Positions 1 through 10,700 of a stretch of DNA of 64,000 nt are shown piece by piece; within the stretch, counting starts at the first letter, position 1; each line of letters starts with the position of its first letter. The translations under genes and the position numbers were made by a program. The DNA comes from Proteromonas lacertae (Eukaryota > Sar > Bigyra > Opalinata > Proteromonadidae). The stretch spans positions 1 to 64,000 of the forward strand of contig NGBS01000024.1 in assembly GCA_002245135.1 (NCBI GenBank). The letters run 5' to 3'. The notes under the pieces were generated by a model, which worked only from the letters and a program-made list of their open reading frames with translations, was not told the DNA's origin and searched no databases.

Positions 1-153
1 GCTTGACATTGGTATCACCCATACTTTTCTAGAGTTTATTTCTATTATATATAAATGATATAATTGAGGTAAGAAAAAGACAATATCTAATTGAAAATAG
101 CCTGGTTTCTTAACAGTTGCAAAAAGGTAAATCTTTATTGTATTTGAAATCAA

Positions 154-330
154 CTACTTGACGACCTGGTTTACGTCTAAGAACTCTCTAACAACATCAT
201 AAGGAGGTGGAACTTCATTCTTTCCAATAGCTTCTTGAGTTAATTTAATAAACTGTTTTTCACTTAAATAATAATACTGTTCATAAAGTCTATCTAAATA
301 TTCTCTATACTGATCGATTTGTCTTGACAT
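154..330 (-). CDS. Small ORF downstream of the element polymerase
   Basis: A 58-codon frame from ATG at 330 to TAG at 154. The frame stays open upstream to about 480 without an ATG, so an earlier exon or start is possible. The peptide is acidic at its start and rich in Tyr, Gln and Glu, with a predicted helical middle (the DQYREYLDRLYEQ region). No domain is recognised. Its position behind the polymerase on the same strand suggests it belongs to the mobile element. Confidence 0.3.
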   Translation of the reverse strand: MSRQIDQYREYLDRLYEQYYYLSEKQFIKLTQEAIGKNEVPPPYDVVREFLDVNQVVK

Positions 331-569
331 TTCATCATCATCATGCGGATCCACTCTTGTAAAATTCTGTAATGGCGGTGGTGCATTGTTAAAATTGCTC
401 GTAAGGTTTGATTGGTTTGTTTGATCAACAAACTTATATCCTGGTGTAGTTCTTGAGTTGCATTTGTATTTGACTTAGTGTAAGGCTGATATAATAAGAA
501 TTAGTAAGCATAAGAAGAAAACACAAAAGTAAAAGCATACACAAATATATTGAATATATCCATTTTATT

Positions 570-2885
570 CTAATTAATGTTATTTTCATCAATATTAATA
601 ACATTATTATTATTATTATTATTATTATCGACAATATCTGTAAACATTGGTGGTGGTGGGCGACTTATAGTATAAGGAATTGAAGTTAAAACATTCAAGT
701 AAAATCTCTTTATATCAAAGATTGTAAAAGCTAACTTTGGTTGTTTAACTGTGTATACTACTTGTTTTGCACTTCTGAAACTATATTGATTAACATAAAC
801 TTTACTTGGTTCTTTACTTTCTAAGATATTCTTGTAGTAATCATAGTCACAAGTCTTTATTCTGAAACCTTTAGTTACGCCTTTTGCTCTGCTATCAGAC
901 ACCTTTAAGTGCGTAAATCCATCCACTCTTTACTTCTCATAAGCATACATCTTTGCTTTCAATCCACAGAATTTTGTTATTGTATATAATTGATCACTTT
1001 TGTTCTCTTCCATTTTAAGTAAATTCAGTTCACCTGTTCTTTGATAGTTCTGATAACGAATACCTCTCTCTTTAAGATAATCACAATTAATATTACCAGT
1101 ATCCATGCAACCTTGTAGACTTAAATCATTAGCAATATCTTTGTATATATCATCTGTCCATACCATAAAGATAAAAGAGTCTGTATCTGTCATTAATAAA
1201 CGCAATCCTTGTTTATACTTTTGATATAATTGTCCATACCAAAACTATGCCATAAGATACTTTGATTGGCAAAGAATGGACATTCCAATATAGCTTGGCT
1301 TATCTATTGAACACTTGTATTTTTTAAACTTACACACTCTCAAGTCACAACCATCAATTGAAACAAAACCAATAAAGTATGGATTGCTAACACATTTGAG
1401 GAATTGGTCCCCATTATTAACTAGTCTACTTCTACATCTATTCTCAGTATTCTCACATGTCTTACCATATGCACTATTCAGGATTAGTTTAAATGTATCA
1501 GCTTCTGCATCTCGATGGAACTTCTTTGCATCTTTTCTTAATAGATGACATTGCATAACAAATTCATACGCATAATCTGTTTCACAAAAACTAATTACTC
1601 TCCATACTTTGGTTACTTTATATCCTAACTTCACAGCATAGTTTAGATATTGATAATGAACAACATAATGATACTTGTTGGATAAATCACATATTATTCT
1701 TGCTGTATTATTCTTCAATACTTCTTTGCCAGACTTTTTGTTGACAGCTACTAATCCTAATTCTCTGACCCATTGCTTCTGTGTTGGTGACAAATCTTCA
1801 TATAATATTATCTTTCTTTCAGGAAATAAAGGATATTCTGAAAACTTGCCATTTGTATTATCTGGAGGTTCTATATCAACTTCTAATATATAACCTCTGC
1901 TCTCTGGATCCTTCCACAGCTTCTGATCTTCTACCATAAACGATCTTTTTAAATCCTCATAAGGTTTTAATTTTGTTATAACATTATCATAAATTAATTG
2001 AGGATTTGGTTCCCATTGAAAGTCTTTAGAGGGTAATTTCATTGATGCCATTGTAGAAGGATATAGAGAATTATAATCTACATACATAATATAGGTTTCT
2101 TGTTTTGGTGGATGAGAAGTATGATCTGAAAAGTATGGAGGATCCATGTAATGATTTTTAGCTTCTGCTTTTCTCGTAGATCCAATCATTGAAATTCCAC
2201 CAATAAGACCTTTTCTCATAAAGTCATACTTGTCTTGATCTGATATTAGTTCTATATCCGCTTTGGATTTTTTAAGGAATATACTCCAGGCTAAACCAGG
2301 ACATGATACATGCCAGCATGGATCTAATGTAAATGTTCTAAATACAGCATTCCTAAAGTGATCGAATACACTAGATAATGTAAGAACATCAATTGCTAAA
2401 TAGAACATATTGTAATCCATCAAGTTTTTACATTTCAATAGAGTCCAGAGAGCTTGAGATGATTCATAGTTATAATCAGAAATACCTTCATTCTGTTTTA
2501 ATTGAGACTTAAAATCTTCTTTTCTAGGTAATTTATCAGTAAGGTATAACTTTTGAATACTATCTACGTATTCGTAGGGGAAATGACCTTTCTGTAAACC
2601 CCACTTAGCTATAAAATCATCCACTGTCCAGTTTCTCTCTTTTAAACAATCATTTATCTCTTTTGTTTGTGTTACATATTGATAAACTGGTTTAAAGAGT
2701 ACTTTATGATTAGCATGTGCATCAGTTTCGACTTTCAATGATTTTACTAATGAATCTAATGATGCTGGCATAAATTGACAACTATCTATAAAGTGTAACT
2801 TCATGAACTTGATAAGTAAAAACTTATTATCAGTTTTTAACGATACAGATAGTTTTGAATGATATTTCTTCTTTCTTGGTGTTGG

Positions 2886-2917
<32 letters not shown>

Positions 2918-5531
2918 CAGTTGTTGTTGAATTAGGTTGTGAAACAATAATATTTCCCATCTCTTCTTCTAATCCAATATCTTCTGCCGTTCTTGGTGAT
3001 ATGTAATGATCTCTAGTATGCAACATGTAATACAACTCATTAAATGCTTCTTCATTTGCTGGATCATTTTCATCAACTATTTCAATTGTATTAATTGGTA
3101 TTTCTGGTAATGGCAAATCAGAATCAGTATCTTCTTCTGTTTCTGCATCTTCTTCATCATCAACATCAACTGTTTTTGCTTCTTGTTTCTTTTCTTCTTC
3201 AATACCTCTATTGTATTCAACTAATCTATCAGCAATTGGTTCAGGTTCAGGTTCAGGTTCAGGTATTGGTAATTGTATAATTTCATTATCTTCATCATCA
3301 TCATCATCATCATTTGGAATAGGAATATTATTATCATTGTACCATTTTGCTTCCATTTCTTTATCCAACTTTGATAATCCACGTATTATAAAGTTATTGT
3401 CATAGTTTTTACTGTTGTGTGCCAAACATGGTATAGGCATATGTTGTAAACTACAATGCCAATTACAGTTTGAACATAAGGTTGCAATATACTTACCAGT
3501 AAAATGGTCATGGTGTCTTGTTCGCCTTCTATTTCTGTCGTTTTCATTGAAGGGTGTATTGCACCACATGCATTTATCGATATTTTTATGAGCTGGAATA
3601 TAAGTGCTTTCATCTAATGGTTTCAATTCACCACTTTTATAATCTTCATACTTCTTCAATACATAATCTTGAATCTCAACAAACTTCTTTACTAGTTGCA
3701 TCTCCAAATCTTGTGGATCTTGCTGCAATTCCAGTTTTCCGAAGAATGTTTCTTCGCTGATGATTTCAGGGTACCTGAAACTTAAGTGAATGCACCAACT
3801 GCTGAGGATATGTTTTTTAAACGCTCCTTTGGCTCCAGGTATTACTTCAGAAGGATCTATTGGTACTTGTATAACTTCTGTATCCCAGTATAATACTACA
3901 GGAATCATTTGTTGGTATTTGAAATTATGAAACTTGATGAAGGTATCTGGAGGTGGAAATTGACGAATGATTCCTTTTTGTAATTGACAATTCTCTTTCT
4001 GATGTTGAATTATCATATCAGCTGTTGATAAAGTACAGAAACAATACTGGCATCTGGTATAATAATTATGACACCTTTTACCAGAAGGTGATAGGAAGGC
4101 TTCTAACTTTGTTATTACCATATAATGATCTTTATATATCAATAGGTTCACATGAGGCCAGTGTTTTCTTTTATCTATGTTGGTAACGTATAAAGGTATT
4201 GGTTCATTCTGGTCTATTGTAAATATATTGATAGTAATATGATTCAGCTGTTCAAACTCATCAATTCTGTCACTATCATTAATTGCATCTACTGGAAACC
4301 TTAAACTACTTACATCCATTAAGTCTACATACTGTTTGTATTTCATTGCTCTGTTACGGTGGTCTTTGAACTCTATATAGTGTAAACCAGCTGCCACGCT
4401 AAATAAAAAGCACATATTCTTACATTCTTCACTATATCTTACTAAATTAATAACGCACTTTCTATTGTTGAGGCTTGCTGGTAACTTTATGTTGTCATCT
4501 TCTGTAGATGATCCAGCAGCCATTGAACTTTTCATCAGTATCATCTCTACCTTCTTAATATATCTGAACTTTAGTTCAGATCTTTCAGTGTTGAAAATTG
4601 AACCTAAATCTCGAATCATGGCATTGTTTAACTTTGAACCAATTGTACCTAACTCTTGAGAAGTTATAATTTCTGGTGCTGTTTCGAATGTTTTGTAACA
4701 ACTTACTTGTGCATTGGCTGGTTCATCGGATCCTATATAACCTACTCTGAATCTGAAATACACTTTTATATAAGAAAATTTCTTCTCATTTATGTAGTTA
4801 CGTATGGTAACCATAAAATCACTTGATGCATTGCAGATTTGGGTAAACAAATCCTCAGGTTTCTTTCCATCTTCTTCATTTATAATCTTCTCGTAGGTAC
4901 GTTCGTAGTCTCTACTACTTCTCTCTACAAGTTGTAACAAACTTACTCTTTCAGGATGTGACATTGTTTTCAACTGCTCTGGATGATTATCAACAACATC
5001 CAGAGCAATCATTTCTTCCTGTAGCTGCCTTCTTCTTTCAACATCTGTAGTTGATTGAGGATGTATTTCAGGAATTGGTCCATCATTAATTGGTGAAAGT
5101 GTTGGTGGATCTTCAGGAGGAGGTGTATCTGGTAATAAATCATCTGGGATTTCTGCTAATCGCTGTATTTTTGGAGGTGGAGGAGGTGGTTGATCAATTA
5201 CAATTGAAGATGTTGTTCTTCTTCTTGGTGTTATGAAACTAGTTCCATTAGTACTTCTAGTAGTGTTTGATTGTTGTTGTTGTTGCTGCTGCTGCTGCTG
5301 AGGTTGTTGTGGATGTTGATTTAATGATCCTACATAATATGGTGGAGGATAGTAATAGGATGGTGGTGGTGGTGGGATAGCTGGAGTAAAATAAGGGTTC
5401 ATCCAGGGATTAAAATAACTTTGTGGCAACATTGGAATCTGATTTGCTTGACTATTGCCTTGAATAGGCATAGAAGTACTTGGAGACTGGTAATACCACG
5501 GATTAAACCAAGGAGGATAGCTGAGATACAT
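570..5531 (-). pseudogene. Protein-primed family B DNA polymerase with in-frame stops
   Basis: One reading frame runs from the ATG at 5531 to 570 and is interrupted only by TAG at 1245-1247 and TAA at 930-932; the uninterrupted first part is 1,428 codons. Order of parts: a Pro/Gln-rich N-terminus; a conserved region with a C2H2-like finger (CQYCFC...H) typical of these elements; exonuclease motif I (LYWDTEVIQ, near residue 550); an endonuclease VII-like site (CMWC...HHDHFTG...CSNC, about 650-700); an acidic and poly-Gln linker; exonuclease III (YLAIDVLTLS); polymerase motif A (VDYNSLYPS), motif B (LILNSAYGK); and motif C (MTDTDSF), which lies after the TAG. Homology to the polymerase C-terminus (KAKMYAYEK, SRAKGV) continues across the TAA. 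The protein would copy a linear element from a protein primer. Either two nonsense mutations or a TAR-reading code explains the breaks. Confidence 0.75.
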
Positions 5532-5727
5532 TAGAACCTATAAAAACGAGAAAGATATAAATATACCCAATAAAATAACTCCAAATGTATTAATATGATT
5601 TGCTAATTGAAATTCCTTGATAATCAAGGAGTTGTAATAATATAGTTAAAATTTTTTCTTTGATTATCAAAGAAATAATTAACTTTACTTTTAATTTATT
5701 GTTTTTTTGATTATTTACTATATTAAT

Positions 5728-6141
5728 ATGCGTCATTTTGTTTATCAGAGAGATATAACAATGGTTCAAGAAGAAATACCATTTTGGATCAAAGTTTTTA
5801 ATAGCATTAGAGAATTAGCATTAAATGGATATACAGAAATTCATTTCTTATATTATTTAGAAGAGAGTATAGCTAATCTAGCAAAGTTAAAAGCTATACT
5901 AGACAAAGTTAAGCATTATTATAGTAATCAGTATGCAACGAAAAAAAGATTGGAAATTATCACATATTTAGATAATATTAGAAAAGATGGTAATAGATTT
6001 AAGAAAGAATTAATTGAGAATAATCAATTATTTATTGATAACAAATTAGATTACGCAGTTAATGGATTACTATCTTTATTATGTGATGCTTTAGCAGCTA
6101 GAGTGAAAATGGATGCAGATATCAAAAAAAGAAGTAAGTAA
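5728..6141 (+). CDS. Orphan helical protein, 137 aa
   Basis: The ATG at 5728 opens a 137-codon intronless frame ending in TAA. The product looks entirely alpha-helical, with alternating hydrophobic and charged residues (the FWIKVFNSIRELALNGYTE and LLSLLCDALAARVKM regions) and a basic C-terminus. I recognise no family. It is divergent from the element polymerase, 200 bp away, and sits just before a large palindrome, so it may be an element gene or an unrelated host gene. An in-frame codon 21 nt upstream is not an ATG and is not needed. Confidence 0.45.
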   Translation: MRHFVYQRDITMVQEEIPFWIKVFNSIRELALNGYTEIHFLYYLEESIANLAKLKAILDKVKHYYSNQYATKKRLEIITYLDNIRKDGNRFKKELIENNQLFIDNKLDYAVNGLLSLLCDALAARVKMDADIKKRSK

Positions 6142-6260
6142 ATATGAATTTATCTAATTATGATTAAATAATTATATATTTTAAATACTAATACAGAGAT
6201 TAATTAAAATAAAAAGAAGACTGTGTGTTTTTAAGGGTTTATTTAAAATAACATAAAAAA

Positions 6261-6387
6261 TCCATAACCGATTCTTCTTACCCTTTCTTTTTTTCACTTC
6301 CTTACTTAGGGAAAGTGAAGTCGATCACTTTTCTCTAGGTAAATAAGTGAAAAAAAGAAAGGGAAAGGAAAATCGATTATGAAATCC
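6261..6387. repeat. Large imperfect palindrome, MITE-like
   Basis: The 19-nt arm at 6281-6299 (ccctttctttttttcactt) is the exact reverse complement of 6345-6363. The inner part (6302-6340) and outer flanks (6263-6273 against 6371-6381) also pair with few mismatches. The whole segment can fold into one hairpin of about 120 nt. It has no coding potential. The form is that of a small non-autonomous foldback element. Confidence 0.6.
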
Positions 6388-6544
6388 GCATTTCAAAAAC
6401 TAAATGAGTAAAAGAAAAGGGAAAGTGAAAACAAGGGAAAGTGAAAACGAGTCTTAGGTGGTGTATATGACCTTCCTAAGCTTTATATCAGTCTCTATAA
6501 CATAATTGAACAAATGTTTACAACGGACGGCAGTTACACCGTCA

Positions 6545-6576
6545 GTTACACGTCAGTTATGTAACTGACATGTAAC
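6545..6576. repeat. Near-perfect 32-bp palindrome
   Basis: Positions 6545-6560 and 6561-6576 are inverted copies (gttacacgtcagttat against gtaactgacatgtaac) with about one mismatch and no loop. Flanking ACGG/CCGT motifs between 6519 and 6608 extend the symmetry. It lies in a patch of higher GC than its surroundings. Confidence 0.55.
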
Positions 6577-6670
6577 GGATTCATAACGACCGTTAAAACC
6601 GTTGTACAAATGAACGGTTATTGAATAAAATGAAAAATAAGAAAAATGAAACGAATATATGAATTTTAGC

Positions 6671-6710
6671 CTCGGGTCCAGCGTCAAGCCTCGTGGTCTA
6701 GCGTCAAGCC
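6671..6710. repeat. 20-bp tandem repeat, two units
   Basis: Two adjacent 20-bp units (6671-6690 and 6691-6710) share gcgtcaagcc and most of the preceding half. The unit is far more GC-rich than the surroundings, as seen in repeats near element ends. Confidence 0.5.
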
Positions 6711-6926
6711 ATTTTGGGTCTGTAGCCCTTAATATATATTATTATTAATTACTCAATATTTATAAGACTTTATAATATATAAAACCATAGGGATATCACA
6801 TTACCCCCTATCGCATCGAAAGAGTTGTGCATTTATTCAATTGCTGTATGTTAGAGAAGTAACATTTTAACTACTTCAAAATGTTTTGGAAAACGTGATT
6901 AAAATAAAATATTCAGATTATTACAT

Positions 6927-7139
6927 ATGGTAAAAGCCAAAGTCAATTCAGATTCTGTCAACAAAGATCTATGTAAATTCATAACCTTCAATGCAGTCAG
7001 TACCACAATATTAGACTCAACAGAATTTAGAAGGTTTTGCTTCAAACTAGGATATATTATACCTCTAAGAGAGTTTTATAATGCTTATTTATTTTCAGAA
7101 ACTGAGAAAGTAAGAGACTTATTGAAGACAAATCATTAA
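6927..7139 (+). pseudogene. hAT-family transposase remnant
   Basis: A 70-codon frame whose middle (LCKFITFNAVSTTILDSTEF, then a FCFKLGY segment) resembles the conserved region at the start of hAT/BED-finger transposases, where a KFI...LPF...ENP.F pattern is usual. The rest of a transposase (BED finger, catalytic DDE, dimerisation domain) is absent. It is a fragment in a repeat-rich interval. The assignment rests on a short segment and is moderate. Confidence 0.4.
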
Positions 7140-7715
7140 TATCCAGAAATAGAGATTTATTATTATAATTACATTAATATTTGTTTTTTAGAGATAGTAA
7201 TCAATATAAATTAATCATCAAAATAACAAGTTGTTTATAAATATGTTAAATATCACTATTGAGTAGTTTGTAGATGCATTTTAATATATTAGTATAGATA
7301 TTTATACAATTTCAACCAATCTTAGTTATAATAATAGTAACTAAAGTAAAACAAGAAGCAGGAATAATATTTTATATAGTATGATAGTTTGTATAAAACA
7401 AATGTTACTCAGTATGTAATTAAAATAGATTTTAACAAAATAATGCTCGAGGTTTGACCGACCAACGGTCAAAGCTAGATTATAGGTTTTACCTATAACC
7501 TATAGGTTACCTATTTATACAACCCTGCAAACAAACAACAAAATATGGAAAGAGGAAAAGGGATGAAGAAAATGAATTTCAAAAGAAAAAGAAAAGTAAG
7601 AATTGAGTAATTCATTTTCTCTATGAACATTGTTATTATAATTGTATTTGTATTTTAAATTAATATAAAAACAAAACAAATAAAGTAAAAAAAAAGTATA
7701 TAAAATATAAAAAAA
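7140..7715. other. Intergenic AT-rich interval with small hairpins
   Basis: No gene is seen. It contains an exact 8-bp stem (tttgaccg at 7453-7460, cggtcaaa at 7466-7473) and, from 7481, palindromic ataggt/acctat runs. It ends in the presumed 3' untranslated region of the minus-strand TSC2 gene. Confidence 0.4.
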
Positions 7716-10700
7716 TCATTGTAAATTAGTTTGATAAATATCTCTGAAATGTTTTAATCTTTCATTTATGCAATTATATGGTTGTTCCTATTTATAAATA
7801 AATAAATAAATAAACATACTTCATTGTCATTATATCTTGCAAGTGTATCAGCATTTATTGCTGTTTGTCTAACATTCACAGCAGCTGTTGAAATTGGTAG
7901 AATTGTTTTACCATTTAATAAAGGACCAAATAATGGAACTGCACTATCAGAATTCACTTTTATTGTATAATATTCAGGAGTTTCACAATTAATTACTATA
8001 AATACAGGAACGTTTTGAAATAGATTTGATAACTATTATATATATATATATATAAAATTATATACTTCTGATATTTCTATATCTTTTTCAGAAAACACAA
8101 TCATCACTTTTACTGAATTCATTAAATCCAAATAACTTTCTAACAATGTTGAAGTTGAAAAATCACCTACTCGAGTTTGATTAATTATTGTATTTACATA
8201 AAATGTAACACTATTATGACCATGATAATAGTTTAAAAATTCTGTTCCAAATAATCCATCACATTTTAAACCACCAGTATAATAAATCTTTGAATCACTA
8301 TTTGATAATGGTAATAAATGACCAATTGCTGTTAAAAATACTGTAAAATTAATAGAAGGCATTTTATTTAGTAAAATATTAATATCGATAGATTGATTCT
8401 TTTCAACATATATTACTCCAATTGAATGAACACAGCATGTAAAATAATTATCTATTTCATTTACTTGTTTCTCTAAATCAGGTTTGTATTCAGCTGTTAT
8501 CATTGTCGAATTATATTCGTTAGATTTATGAAACGGATCAACTAACGGCAATATTTCATCAGTTACATTAAATGGTAATTCATCCACTATATAATTATAA
8601 TCGAATGTATGATTTTCATTGTAAGTAGTCTCACTTGATAAAGCATGTCTCAATGGACTAGAACATATTAACTGCGGAGTATTATTATTCATTCCATATA
8701 AAGAACTACTTCTAGAACGATTATTACTGCTATTATTAATATCGATATTTGGTATTAAATTAGGTGAATCAATATGATATAATACATTATTATTATTCAA
8801 TGTTTTATTTGGACTTTTATTATTATTATTATGGGATAATACCATATTACATGATTTTGGATAGATTTTATCAGTTATTTTAGTGGTTTGATTCATTATA
8901 TATCCTATACTACTGTTACTACTTGTTAGTTTGTGAGGTGATTTAGGCTTTGCTTGATTCTTCTCTTTATCTTTTGTATTATTATTATTATTATCAAAAT
9001 TAATAGAATTTTCATGAGAATAATTGTTATTATAATCAGAAGAACTTGAGTTAGAATGAGGATCACTTAATTCACTCAAAATTGATGGAATACTGGTAGT
9101 GTGATTCAAAAATGGAGACGTTGAATTTGAATTATATAATGATGCAGATTGATAACAGTTATTATTATTATTATTATTATATGAATAATTATCTAGACTT
9201 GGAGAATTATCATCGTCATCATCTTCATGAGTATATAAGAAGTTACTGTCATTACTATTTTTACTACCTCTATACGATGTTGATGAGGAATTTATACCAT
9301 TCATATGAATTGGTTTTGGTAAATGGATTGGAGATGAGGAGGATAAACTATTATCATTGCTATTATTACTATCAATTCGACAATTTCGTGAATTTCTATT
9401 TGAATTATATGGTGATTCTTCAGTGATAGTTTTGAGTGGTGAACTTAATTGAAAATCAAAATCACCAGCTTGACTTGTACTTAATGATAATGGAGATGGT
9501 AAGACAGTTGGGTTATTAATTTGAGAATCAATAATTCTAAGTGGAGATTGAGATACTTCTTGTAAATACAAATGTTGTTTATGTAATATTTCATGAGGAG
9601 AATCCATATTTTGAGGTAATGAGGAAGATCTTAACATTTTTGAACGATTTGATTGTTGACTTGTTGCTGTATTTGCACTATTAGAAGGAGTTGTAGCTGA
9701 TGACGAAGAAGATGTTGATGATGTTAATGATACTTTTAAATCAGTTATTCCACTGGCAGAACTACTAAGGAATGTCTTTCTATCATAAATAGATGGTGAT
9801 ATTCTGCTGATTGGAGTATTATCAACAGAAACTGAAATTTTTGATTTATTAGATGGTAAAGGCAATGAAAGTGATGAATTTGAAAAATCTCTTTCTATTG
9901 ATGATAGAATTGTGTTATTTTCTTCAGTAAAATGTGATACACTTTGATTGAATGAACCTTCAAATGATTTTGATGAGTTGTTACTACTCTGATGGCTTAA
10001 GAAGTCAATATCTAATGAATTACGTCTATGATGGAATTTTCTATTACTTCCACTTCCATTAAACAGTTTTCTTTGACCAGTTTTTGGACTTTGTTGAGCA
10101 CTCATAAATTTCTTTCCAATTATATTATTGCTATTTGGTTTTATGATTTGAGGTGTTGTATTGGAAAAATCAGAATCGTCTAAATGGAAATTATTCAATT
10201 GCAAAGGCAAATTATTACTATTATTATTATTATTATTATTAGATCCAACATTAAATTGATTATCATTATTATCATTCATATCTGAATCAATCTTTATTAA
10301 ATTACTTCTATTATAATTACCAATATTTCTTTCTTGATAATCCATTTGTTGAGGTAATGGAGATAAACCAAATACACTTTTATCAGATTTTGTATTTGAA
10401 GTACTCGAGTCTGAGCTTGTTGTAGAAATAGTTTTAACATCATTTAATGAAGGATTTAAATAATACTTCATACTACTTCTGATATATAAAGATGATTCAT
10501 AGTCATAATTATTCACATCAGTATCTAAATAAATAGTGTGGATTGTATAACTCCATACTTTTCTTACACAAACCATTCGAATATTTGGTAAAATATGATA
10601 TACAGATGTGATAGAATTTGGAGTTAAATAATATTGAATTGGATGACAATTAATATCAGAATTTTGCCTATAGAATAAGTAATTTATAGTAATAGATGAA

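Larger units (their letters stand above)
154..5531 (-). mobile_element. Polinton/Maverick-like DNA element, partial
   Basis: The block carries a family B DNA polymerase fused to an upstream region with zinc-binding and HNH-like (endonuclease VII-type) motifs, the arrangement typical of polymerases of Polinton/Maverick elements and related viruses. A small downstream ORF lies between the polymerase and the window edge. No terminal inverted repeats, integrase or capsid gene can be recognised here, so the element is either cut off by the left window edge or only a fragment. The in-frame stops in the polymerase suggest it is no longer active, unless those codons are read through. Confidence 0.65.

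Noticed and set aside
434-634. 66-codon Ile/Leu-rich frame opposite the polymerase end
   Set aside because: It is the shadow of an ATT/AAT trinucleotide run at the polymerase C-terminus in another frame; no family or splice support.
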